Both the position numbers and the translations under genes were made by a program. Of a stretch of 64,000 nt of DNA, positions 57,265-64,000 are shown in pieces; positions within the stretch are counted from its first letter, which is position 1; the number at the start of each line of letters is the position of its first letter. The stretch is from WHTK01 sp965197795 (lineage in GTDB: Bacteria > Chloroflexota > Dehalococcoidia > DSTF01 > WHTK01), in assembly GCA_965197795.1 (NCBI GenBank), contig OZ240228.1, positions 310,001-374,000 on the forward strand, written 5' to 3'. Under the pieces are notes generated by a model. That model had not been told where the DNA came from. It saw only the letters and a program-made list of their open reading frames with translations, and ran no database searches.

Positions 57265-58377
57265 TCAGGCCTCGAAGGGCAGGCCGTACAGGTCGACGAC
57301 GTTCTTCGCCGTCATGAGGTGGCGCTCCTGCGGCGTGCAGTCCGCCATGATGCGGTTGAGGACACCCTGCGAGTCCGGGAAGACGGAGTCGCCGTGGGGG
57401 TAATCGCTGCCCCACATCAGCGTTTCCGCGCCGATGCCGTCGCGGGTCATGATGCCGATGGGATCGTCTTCGAAGGTGATTCGGAAGTTCTGGCGCCAGT
57501 AATAGCTGGGCGTCTTCAGGCAGGCGGGGTAGCCGCGAGTGCCGCCACGGCGCTTATAAACCCAGTCGAGGCGGGTGAGCGTGTGCGCCGTCCAGCCGGT
57601 CTCGAACTCGGTGATCACGAAACGGAGGCCGGGGAAGCGCTCACAGACGCCCGAGTAGATCAAATCGGCGATGGTGCACACGATGCCGGCGAAGGCCAGC
57701 GGATAGTCGGCGTGCTTGTTGGACAGACCGTGATTGGCGGTGGCGCCAGTGAAGATGTGCATGGTCAATGGCATGTTCATGTCCTGGGCGGCGGCCCAGA
57801 ACTTGTCATACCAGGGGTCAGAGTACGGGCGGTCCGGCGGCGGCGTTGCCGGGATGCCGACACCGACGTGGCCGTCTTTCTTGCCGCGCTCCATCTCGCG
57901 GATGCCTTCGTCGAGGTCGTAGAGCTGAACCGAAGCCAGCCCAAACAGGCGGTCTGGGGACTGAGAAATGTAGTCGGTCACCCAATCGTTGTAGCTTGAG
58001 AAGGTGGCCTTGACGATATCGACGTCTTCGATCTGATAGACGTTGAAGATGATGCTGGGGTAGAGCACTTCAGCATCGACTCCGTCCAGCGCCTCATCAT
58101 CGAGCCGGGCCTTGATGTCATAGACCCCCGGCCGGGCCAGCTCATAGCCACGCGCGCGGATCTCTACGTGATTGGGAGCGTCGAAATCATGACCGGCCAT
58201 CAGGAAGCCGCCGACTGAGATCCCAAGCCGGCCATCGCCAAGGTCTAGACGGGGCCCCTGGTCCTCGGTCTCCCGGATGTATGGCGCACGGTCGCCGAAG
58301 CGCTTCCGCAGCGGTGCGAAGAGCTCGGGTGGCTCGACCACGTGGGAATCGGACGAGATGCAGAGCGGCTTTGCCAT
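57265..58377 (-). CDS. Amidohydrolase-2 family metal-dependent hydrolase
   Basis: 370 residues. Opening SSDSHVVEPPELF, the metal-binding pattern with DSH; central MPLTMHIFTGATANHG; C-terminal GSDYPHGDSVFPDSQ. It is a close relative of the protein at 6530-7657 (same D-S-H and GSDYPH). Such enzymes decarboxylate or hydrolyse aromatic or enol substrates. A GAGGAGGCCGTC site precedes the ATG. Alone between an aminotransferase and a metallo-beta-lactamase-fold gene. Confidence 0.83.
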   Translation of the reverse strand: MAKPLCISSDSHVVEPPELFAPLRKRFGDRAPYIRETEDQGPRLDLGDGRLGISVGGFLMAGHDFDAPNHVEIRARGYELARPGVYDIKARLDDEALDGVDAEVLYPSIIFNVYQIEDVDIVKATFSSYNDWVTDYISQSPDRLFGLASVQLYDLDEGIREMERGKKDGHVGVGIPATPPPDRPYSDPWYDKFWAAAQDMNMPLTMHIFTGATANHGLSNKHADYPLAFAGIVCTIADLIYSGVCERFPGLRFVITEFETGWTAHTLTRLDWVYKRRGGTRGYPACLKTPSYYWRQNFRITFEDDPIGIMTRDGIGAETLMWGSDYPHGDSVFPDSQGVLNRIMADCTPQERHLMTAKNVVDLYGLPFEA

Positions 58378-58496
58378 GACGGCCTCCTCGGCGAGCGGAT
58401 GCCCTCAGCCTAGCCTTCCCACGGGCCGTATTCAATCAGCGGGATCATAGAATTGCAGCCTCACGGCCTCGGCTAGAGAACGGAGGGCGGGGCGCC

Positions 58497-59306
58497 TTGG
58501 CGAGCAACGAGACGTATCGCATTTACGCCGTGAAGTACGCCACGCGAGATGCCAAACGCGCCGATCACTTCCTGGACCCGGCGAACGTGCCGGACCCCGA
58601 CGCGCCGATGCCGATGGATTACTTCGTCTGGGCTGTCCAGAATGCTACTCGAACCATCGTCGTCGATACGGGCTTCGCGGAGCCTGCGGGGGCACGACGG
58701 GGCCGGACGTTTCTGCGCCAGCCCGCCGATGGCCTGAAGCTAATCGGCATCGATGCGGCGGCGATCGAGGACGTTGTGGTCACCCACATGCACTACGACC
58801 ACGCCGGCACCGTCAACGACTTCGCCAACGCGCGTCTGCATCTGCAGGAGCAGGAGTTGCGCTGGGTAACCAGCAGCGAGATGTTCGAACGAGGCGCAAG
58901 CGGTTCCTTCGAGGCCGATGACGTCGTTAACATCGTCCGAGGCCTGTACGATGAGCGCGTGAGACTGCACGACGGTGACTGGGAAATCGCGCCGGGTGTG
59001 GGCGTGCACCTGGTTGGCGGGCACACGCCCGGGATCCAGATCGTGCGTGTCAACACGGAGCGTGGCTGGGTGGTGCTGGCGTCCGATACGACCCACTATT
59101 ACGAGAACATGGAGACCGGCCGTCCCTTCGCGACGACGCACGACGCGGCCAAGGTGCTAGCCGGGTTCGACACGCTGCGCGAGCTGGCAGCCTCCGAGAA
59201 GCACATCGTGCCGGGGCACGACCCGCTGGTCATGCAGCGCTATCCCGCGGCGTCGAAAGAGCTGGCGGGCATAGCCGTACGGCTCGATGTGGAGCCGACG
59301 TACTGA
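58497..59306 (+). CDS. Metallo-beta-lactamase-fold hydrolase, lactonase-like
   Basis: 269 residues from a TTG start. Zinc site motif THMHYDHAG (His97, His99, Asp101, His102), then GGHTPGIQIV, ASDTTHYYE and the last His in VPGHDPLVM. It fits the N-acyl-homoserine lactonase/Zn-hydrolase branch. The following Rieske ferredoxin overlaps the stop by one base (TGATG), so the pair is coupled. Hydrolysis of a lactone or ester in the same pathway is likely. A TAGAAT box lies about 45 bp upstream. Confidence 0.83.
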   Translation: MASNETYRIYAVKYATRDAKRADHFLDPANVPDPDAPMPMDYFVWAVQNATRTIVVDTGFAEPAGARRGRTFLRQPADGLKLIGIDAAAIEDVVVTHMHYDHAGTVNDFANARLHLQEQELRWVTSSEMFERGASGSFEADDVVNIVRGLYDERVRLHDGDWEIAPGVGVHLVGGHTPGIQIVRVNTERGWVVLASDTTHYYENMETGRPFATTHDAAKVLAGFDTLRELAASEKHIVPGHDPLVMQRYPAASKELAGIAVRLDVEPTY

Positions 59307-59632
59307 TGCCGGGCTTTCAGCGCGTTGCGGCCGCGTCCAACTTCAGCGACAGCCTGGTCCGCGTGTTCATCGTCGATGGCATCGATGTCGCGGTCGTCCG
59401 GCATGAGGGGCAGTTTTACGCCGTCACGGGCGCTTGTCCGCACGCGAACTACTTGTTCAACTACACGCGCATTCGGCCGGAGAACCGGATCTTCTGCAGC
59501 TCGCACGGAGCCTGGTTCGACCTGAAGACCGGCGAGGTGCTGGACGGGCCGACCGATCGCGACCTCTGCATCTATCAGGTCCGGGTTGAGGGCGACGACG
59601 TGTACGTATCGGTGGAGGCCCTGGAGACCTAG
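59306..59632 (+). CDS. Rieske-type [2Fe-2S] ferredoxin
   Basis: 108 residues with the Rieske ligands Cys44-x-His46 (CPHAN) and Cys64-x-x-His67 (CSSHG), separated by 17 residues. The rest is the typical small beta-barrel. It can be the electron carrier for the ring-hydroxylating oxygenases in this window. Its overlap with the MBL hydrolase gene shows it is expressed with that hydrolase; an oxygenase lies elsewhere (19955, 39384, 63935). Confidence 0.85.
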   Translation: MPGFQRVAAASNFSDSLVRVFIVDGIDVAVVRHEGQFYAVTGACPHANYLFNYTRIRPENRIFCSSHGAWFDLKTGEVLDGPTDRDLCIYQVRVEGDDVYVSVEALET

Positions 59633-59811
59633 GGTCACGCTACTAGGTATCGGCCGGCTTGCGAAGAATTGCGACTGGCAGAGGGTGAGTTTCCTACCTT
59701 CACCGCAGCCACCTCTGCCTCCCGCGGCGAGCGCAGAGTGGTACCGCCGGCGGCGAAGGTGACTTCCTCGCATTGCTTGAGGTGGGCCTGATGCAGGTCG
59801 ACGGCAGACGC

Positions 59812-60198
59812 CTAGTCGCGCTGCAGTAGCTCGATCCGCACGTCCTCCGGGGCGCGGACGAAGGCGATGCGCACGCCGGGACGAATCGTGTGCGGCTCGT
59901 CGACGATCTCGGCGCCGCGGCGTTTCAGCTCCGCGACGGTGTCGTCCACGCTGTCGACGCGCAGGCCGAAGTGGTCGAGGCCGAGATAAGGATCGCGAGG
60001 GCCTGCAGCGATATCCGCATCGGCCGCCACGGGGGCGATGAAAATGATCAGCCCATCGAGGTCGAGGTCGACGCGTGGACGTCCGTCCGATTGCACGGAC
60101 TCCAGGACCTTGGCGTCGAACATCTGATTGAAGTAGGCGGCCATCGCCTGCGGGTCACGCGTGCGCAGATGAATGTGGTCGTAACTGTAAGTTGCCAT
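59812..60198 (-). CDS. VOC-family (glyoxalase/bleomycin resistance) protein
   Basis: 128 residues from an ATG preceded by AAGGAGACG; a 10-codon earlier start is less likely. Two beta-alpha-beta-beta-beta halves: YDHIHLRTRDPQAMAAYFN and LDHFGLRVDSVDDTVAELKR, with metal-binding His and late Glu (IELLQRD). Family members act as glyoxalases, extradiol dioxygenases or methylmalonyl-CoA epimerases. Not assigned further. It follows the LLM gene (minus strand) by ~50 bp. The 180 bp on its other side hold only a degraded minus-strand frame I cannot identify. Confidence 0.82.
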   Translation of the reverse strand: MATYSYDHIHLRTRDPQAMAAYFNQMFDAKVLESVQSDGRPRVDLDLDGLIIFIAPVAADADIAAGPRDPYLGLDHFGLRVDSVDDTVAELKRRGAEIVDEPHTIRPGVRIAFVRAPEDVRIELLQRD

Positions 60199-60249
60199 CG
60201 TCGTCTCCTTCCGGTTTAGCACCGACATCTTACGGCCAGCGAGAAGGAA

Positions 60250-61377
60250 TCAGGCTTGCCTTTTCAGACGCAGGCCCTTCTGCTGCAGACGTGGCAGGAC
60301 CTCCTGCGCGAAATACTCGATGTCTTCCAGGTAGTTGACGAAATTGAGGGCGAGGCCGTCGAAGCCGACATCGTGCAGGCGGACTAACTGGCTCGCGACG
60401 TGATCGGCGTCTCCGATGGCGCAGAAGTTGCCACGGGCGAGGACCTGGCGTTCGATGGGACCTTCGCCGATGCGCCGGAAGGCGCCCTCGTCGTCTTGCC
60501 GGCGGCGTATGTCCCTGTCATGCAGGTCGACGATGTGACCGATGGCGCCCAGGTCGGCGTGGTCGATGACTTGCTGCGTGAAATCCTCCGCCTCGCGCTG
60601 CGATGGCCGGCAAACCACGCCGATCGGCGTCCAGACCTGCAGCGAGCGCCCCGCAGCAGCCGCCTGGCGCTTGGTCTCGGCAACGCGTTGGGCGCTGTCT
60701 TCGGGGTAGCGCACGGCGTCGAAGTGGAGGTCGGAGAATTGCAGCGCGAAGGCGCGTCCGGACGGAGAGGTGCCGGCGTTCATCATGATCGGCGCGCGGC
60801 CTGCGAAGGGGCCGGGCGAGCCTTCGACCTGCTCGAGACGGTAGTGGTTGCCATCGAAGTCGAATGGCGCCTCTGCCGACCAGATGCGGGTGACGATGTT
60901 CCACCACTCGGTGCCTTGCTCGTACCTTGCCTCATGCTCCTGCTTGGCAACGCCGAACATCTGGAACTCGTCGTCGTTCCAGCCGCAGACGACGTTGAGG
61001 CCGAACCGCCCGCCGCCGATCTGGTCGACGGTCGCCAGCTGCTTCGCCGCGACGACGGGATGGATCAGCGGGACGTGAACCGTCGCGAAGACGTTGATCG
61101 ACTGGGTGGCGGAGAGCAGGCCGGCGGCCCACGTGATCGATTCCCAGCTCTCGCCGTTGGGGTTGCTGTCGCCGCCGTAGCCTTTCCAGCGCGCGATCGG
61201 GATCATGCACTCGATCCCGGCCGCGTCGGCGATCCGGGCCAGACGCAGGTTGTTGTCCCAGGACGCTTCCCAGCGCTCGGGAGCCGTCGTGTAGGTGCGA
61301 CCGCTGGAGCAGTTGGCGCCGAACAGCCCGAGCTTGAGCCGGTTGCCGCCGGTCAGCAGCTCGTTGCGGCCGGCCAT
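60250..61377 (-). CDS. LLM-class flavin monooxygenase, RutA/SsuD-like
   Basis: 375 residues of the larger FMN-dependent LLM class: RLKLGLFGANCSSGRTYT, CMIPIARWKGYGGDSNP, the GRFGLNVVCGWNDDEFQMFG segment typical of RutA/SsuD-type monooxygenases, and APIMMNAGTSPSGRAFALQF. FMNH2-dependent enzymes of this type oxidise pyrimidines, sulfonates or related compounds with a separate flavin reductase, absent here. The ATG of this gene lies 3 bp after the stop of the upstream ThDP gene, so they form one operon. Confidence 0.85.
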   Translation of the reverse strand: MAGRNELLTGGNRLKLGLFGANCSSGRTYTTAPERWEASWDNNLRLARIADAAGIECMIPIARWKGYGGDSNPNGESWESITWAAGLLSATQSINVFATVHVPLIHPVVAAKQLATVDQIGGGRFGLNVVCGWNDDEFQMFGVAKQEHEARYEQGTEWWNIVTRIWSAEAPFDFDGNHYRLEQVEGSPGPFAGRAPIMMNAGTSPSGRAFALQFSDLHFDAVRYPEDSAQRVAETKRQAAAAGRSLQVWTPIGVVCRPSQREAEDFTQQVIDHADLGAIGHIVDLHDRDIRRRQDDEGAFRRIGEGPIERQVLARGNFCAIGDADHVASQLVRLHDVGFDGLALNFVNYLEDIEYFAQEVLPRLQQKGLRLKRQA

Positions 61378-61379
61378 CG

Positions 61380-63146
61380 CTACAGGTTGCGAGTCGGGCC
61401 GGGAACCTCGACAGCGATAACCGCGGGCACGCCCTCACGCGTCCGGGCCAGGCCGCGTCGCAGCGCCGGACCGACCTCGGCCGTTTCGGTGACGGTCTCG
61501 CCGTAGCCGCCAGCGGCCTCGGCAAGCTTTGCGAAGTCGGGCGGCGGGTCGAACGTGCCGCCGTCGTAGTTGCCGGCCTTGACCGCGAACCCTTCCGGAT
61601 AGGCGCGGCGCAGACCGGTGGTGCCGGTGCTGTAGGAGCGGTTGACGAAGACGACTGAGAGGAACGGCGCCTTGTGATGCGCGGCGGCCCACAGCGAGGC
61701 CATGGGCGTGCCGAAGCTGAAGTAGCCGTCGCCGCTGGCGAGGACGACGTCGCGATCTGGGGCCGAGAGCTTGGCCCCGAAGGCCGCGCCGGAGCCCCAG
61801 CCGCCGCTGCTGCTACCGCTGCGGAAATACGTGCCGGCTCGGTCGCGGCGCGCGTAGGTCTGGACGAAGCCACCGTTGCTGAGGCCGTCGTTGAGGACGA
61901 TGGCGTCTGGTTCGAGGAGTTTCGCCAGCTCGTAAGAGACGAGAAGGCCGTTGGGTGTCGGACGCGACGCCGCCTCTGAAGCGAGTTCCTCTTGCTGTGT
62001 CACCATTTCCTGCTTTCGCTGCGTCAGACGCTCGCGCCGCGCTTCGATGCGCGACAGGTCGCTCGTCGTTAGCAGGCCGGTCGCCGCGTCGTAGATGGCC
62101 TTCGCGGCGCCGGAGGGCGAACAGGTCAGCCAGAGGTCGGCGCGCTGCTCGAAGGTCTTGAGGCGCGAGAAGACGGGGTCGGTGCTGACCCAGGCGACCT
62201 TCGCCGCCGGGCCGGGGCCGGCATCCGGCAGGTACGGCACGATGTCCTCCACCACGAGTACGACGTCCGCGTCTCGAGCCGTTGGGCCGGTGCCGTAGAG
62301 CGGGTGCGTAGCCGGGAAGTTCATGCGGTCTGATTGAGCTGACTCCTGGACCGGGATGACGAGCAGCTCGCAGAGGCGTACGAGCGCTTCGAGTGCCGCG
62401 GGATCGCGCCCGCTGCGGGACGTGAAGAGGATCGGGTTCTCTGCCTTGACCAGCCAGCCGGCGATCTCCCTGGCATCGTCCGGGTTGGGATAGGACGGCC
62501 TGGCGACGCCCATTTGCGCCAGCGTGGGAAAGGACGTAGCGCCGGGCATCGGCAGCGAAGCGGTCTCGAGCGGCACCGAGAGGTAGACCGGGCCGCGAGG
62601 CTCGCTCATAGCGAGTTGGAGCAGCCGGCTGACCATGAGGCCGGGGTTGTCCTGGTGCTCCAGGCGGTGATCCGCCTTGGTGTACTGGCGCACGATCTCG
62701 CCCTGGTCGCGCGGCTCCTGCAACCATTGCTGCATGCCGCCGCGAGCGCCGGGCATCGAGCCCGGGTAGGCCCTGGGACCAGTACCGGCGGTCATCAGCA
62801 CGGGAAAACCGCCGCGCCAGGCCGTATGCAGGGCGGCGCCGGAATGCAGCGTCCCCACGTCGACGTGCACCGCGGTTGCCGCCGGCTTGCCGGTCACCAT
62901 CGTATTGCCCATCGCCGCGTTCAACGCGACACTCTCGTGAATCATCGTGACCAGCCGCGGCGCCGGGCGGCCTAGCTGGTTGGCCTTGGCGATCGCCTCC
63001 TGGTAGAAGGCGAGTTCAGACCCCGAGACGAAGAAGAGGTTGTCGATGCCGCCCAGCTTCATCGAAGCCACGAGGGCGTCCGACCATTCCTCGGCGGGGT
63101 ATTCGCTCCAGGCGGCGTCTCCGGCTCGCGTCAACACGTCCTGCAT
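61380..63146 (-). CDS. Thiamine-diphosphate enzyme (acetolactate synthase-like)
   Basis: 588 residues. Pyr domain catalytic Glu in VTMIHESVALNAAMGNTMV; a central domain; PP-domain motif LASGDGYFSFGTPMASLW with VFVNRSYSTG (GDG then VNRSYS, in place of NN). The N-terminal 45 residues are an added segment. It is more distant from AHAS than the other two complete ThDP proteins. Its 5' leader holds the B-type hairpins (63165-63293). It is followed closely by the LLM monooxygenase, so both may handle one organic acid. Confidence 0.8.
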   Translation of the reverse strand: MQDVLTRAGDAAWSEYPAEEWSDALVASMKLGGIDNLFFVSGSELAFYQEAIAKANQLGRPAPRLVTMIHESVALNAAMGNTMVTGKPAATAVHVDVGTLHSGAALHTAWRGGFPVLMTAGTGPRAYPGSMPGARGGMQQWLQEPRDQGEIVRQYTKADHRLEHQDNPGLMVSRLLQLAMSEPRGPVYLSVPLETASLPMPGATSFPTLAQMGVARPSYPNPDDAREIAGWLVKAENPILFTSRSGRDPAALEALVRLCELLVIPVQESAQSDRMNFPATHPLYGTGPTARDADVVLVVEDIVPYLPDAGPGPAAKVAWVSTDPVFSRLKTFEQRADLWLTCSPSGAAKAIYDAATGLLTTSDLSRIEARRERLTQRKQEMVTQQEELASEAASRPTPNGLLVSYELAKLLEPDAIVLNDGLSNGGFVQTYARRDRAGTYFRSGSSSGGWGSGAAFGAKLSAPDRDVVLASGDGYFSFGTPMASLWAAAHHKAPFLSVVFVNRSYSTGTTGLRRAYPEGFAVKAGNYDGGTFDPPPDFAKLAEAAGGYGETVTETAEVGPALRRGLARTREGVPAVIAVEVPGPTRNL

Positions 63147-63164
63147 GGCGCTTCTCCTATCGTT

Positions 63165-63293
63165 AAAGCCGGGGCTCCGCCCCGAGACCCCACTAAAGGG
63201 GCGTTTGGGGCGGAGGATTCACATAAAGGCGGGGCTCTGCCCCGAGCCACTGTAAAGCCGGGGCTCCGCCCCGAGATCCCCACTGACGGGGCG
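63165..63293. repeat. Three tandem copies of double-hairpin repeat B
   Basis: Units at 63165-63203, 63224-63250 (shortened) and 63253-63293, each carrying CGGGGCTCCGCCCCG (or CTCTG variant) with GAGACCCCACT and GGGGCG. The first lies 19 bp upstream of the ThDP gene start, comparable with 22 bp at 28861 and 14 bp at 10913. Confidence 0.85.
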
Positions 63294-63365
63294 TCCGGGT
63301 GGAGGATCTATGACGAGGCGCCCAGGTTCCCGCAGAGGGCGCGGGGCGTCAGTCGCTTCCGGTGA

Positions 63366-63770
63366 CTACTTGGTCCCGGCCCAGCCGTGCTCCGAGAGGT
63401 CGATCGTGACGCCGTCCGGTCCCGTGAACTTGACCTCGACGTTGCCGTGGCTGTCCATCTTCCCCGTGCCCGCATACGGTCGGAGCACGGCGCCGGCGGC
63501 CTCGAACTGCGCGCGGGCCTCCGCCATGTTCTCAACCTCGAGACCGAAGTGATGCACGCCGGTGTGGCGCGGTGCGCCCTCCGTCGTCGCGGGCTCATCG
63601 GCCTTGAATTTGAGGATCGCCAAGTTCACGTGGCCATCCGTGAGGTAGTAACCCTCGGCGGTGGCTGAGTTCACCTTGCCGACGCGCTCCAATCCGAGGC
63701 CTTCGATATAGAAGTTGGCGGTGGCCTCTACGTCCTGGGTGCTGATCGCGATATGTCTGATGCGAGCCAT
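63366..63770 (-). CDS. VOC-family (glyoxalase-like) protein
   Basis: 134 residues from an ATG after GGAGGGCTACC. IRHIAISTQDVEATANFYI then VHHFGLEVENMAEARAQFE, with the paired metal positions His in the first strand of each half and Glu in VEVKFTGPDG. It resembles glyoxalase and methylmalonyl-CoA epimerase proteins. It lies between the B repeats and the third Rieske gene and is probably in the same region's catabolic set. Confidence 0.82.
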   Translation of the reverse strand: MARIRHIAISTQDVEATANFYIEGLGLERVGKVNSATAEGYYLTDGHVNLAILKFKADEPATTEGAPRHTGVHHFGLEVENMAEARAQFEAAGAVLRPYAGTGKMDSHGNVEVKFTGPDGVTIDLSEHGWAGTK

Positions 63771-63934
63771 GGTAGCCCTCCTGAGCCGGCGTCGCATCAA
63801 GTCAACGACGCTCTTGCGGCAATGCTCGTATTCGCCACGCGCGATGTCAACGATGGCGGCGGCGTCTGAGCGCTCGGCACTCGGCCGATATCCGCTGTAT
63901 ATTGACTCCTGAAGAGCCTCAAAGGAGCACGAGA

Positions 63935-64000
63935 ATGCTGAGTACGCGAGACAACGAGCTGATGTGCCAAGTGGGTCCAGGGACGCTGATGGGTGACCTG
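63935..64000 (+). CDS. Rieske non-heme iron oxygenase, 5' part (third copy)
   Basis: The first 22 residues (MLSTRDNELMCQVGPGTLMG..., cut by the window edge) match the opening of the two complete Rieske oxygenases (MLSxxxNxxLCRxGPGTPxG). An AAAGGAGCACGAGA ribosome site precedes the ATG. It is the third member of this family in 64 kb. The rest lies beyond base 64000. Confidence 0.8.
   Translation, partial: MLSTRDNELMCQVGPGTLMGDL

Noticed and set aside
60400..61506. 368-codon plus-strand frame
   Set aside because: Antisense to the LLM monooxygenase; no family resemblance.
1..64000. Prophage, insertion sequence or defence island
   Set aside because: No integrase, transposase, capsid, restriction, toxin-antitoxin or cas genes recognised; lesions are deletions and frameshifts without mobile-element ends.

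Overview
GC-rich, gene-dense bacterial chromosome segment with no tRNA, rRNA, integrase, transposase or CRISPR array that I can see. The gene content points to Chloroflexota of the SAR202/Dehalococcoidia kind. It has stacked paralogues of luciferase-like flavin oxidoreductases (five), Rieske oxygenases (two whole, one entering at the right edge, one fossil tail), amidohydrolase-2 enzymes (four), classical SDRs (four), thiamine-diphosphate enzymes (four loci), MetE-like proteins (three), a mandelate-racemase-type enolase and F420-type nitroreductases. The phylum is inference from this pattern, not a marker-gene result.

Layout. 1-2.0 kb: tcuA (3' part) and tcuB for tricarballylate oxidation. 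2.1-7.7 kb: acyl-CoA-dehydrogenase-like monooxygenase, MetE-like protein, plant-type ketol-acid reductoisomerase, amidohydrolase. 7.8-13.1 kb (minus): a catabolic run of MetE-like chimera, LigB extradiol dioxygenase, RidA, nitrilase-family enzyme, alpha/beta hydrolase and amidohydrolase, which resembles an aminophenol/aminomuconate-type ring-cleavage set. 13.3-19.3 kb: NIPSNAP, SDRs, epimerase, frameshifted ACMSD-like amidohydrolase. 19.3-25.1 kb: Rieske oxygenase, broken lumazine-synthase paralogue, DDN-type enzyme, double DUF427, a gutted thiolase, DinB, and a signal-peptidase-like protein with an acidic repeat protein. 25.2-31.2 kb: TfdA-like dioxygenase, ComDE-like decarboxylase, MaoC hydratase, MetE-like protein, LLM oxidoreductase, Spondin_N surface protein. 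31.3-44.4 kb: SDR, LLM enzymes, cupin, GNAT, HAD, CinA, enolase-superfamily protein, Rieske oxygenase, ThDP enzyme, MFS transporter. 44.4-53 kb: TatA with a zinc ribbon, thioredoxin-fold protein, lipoprotein serine-hydrolase homologue, SUI1/YciH, mercuric-reductase-like flavoprotein, four-domain rhodanese. 53-64 kb: ThDP enzyme, MFS, branched-chain aminotransferase, amidohydrolase, MBL hydrolase with Rieske ferredoxin, VOC proteins, LLM oxidoreductase, ThDP enzyme and the start of a third Rieske oxygenase.

The genes read as a toolkit for oxidising and hydrolysing small organic acids and aromatics: oxygenases open or hydroxylate the ring, hydrolases, decarboxylases and hydratases shorten the products, and SDRs and MFS porters complete the routes. 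No single pathway can be assigned with certainty.

Three sequence-level patterns stand out. First, a family of GC-rich double-hairpin repeats sits 14-22 bp upstream of three start codons. Second, many genes have a TANNNT box 5-10 bp before a start codon that lacks a Shine-Dalgarno site, which suggests leaderless transcripts. Third, there is a high density of frameshifts, an in-frame amber codon, internal deletions and gene fusions between about 12 and 48 kb, either real gene decay or assembly error.
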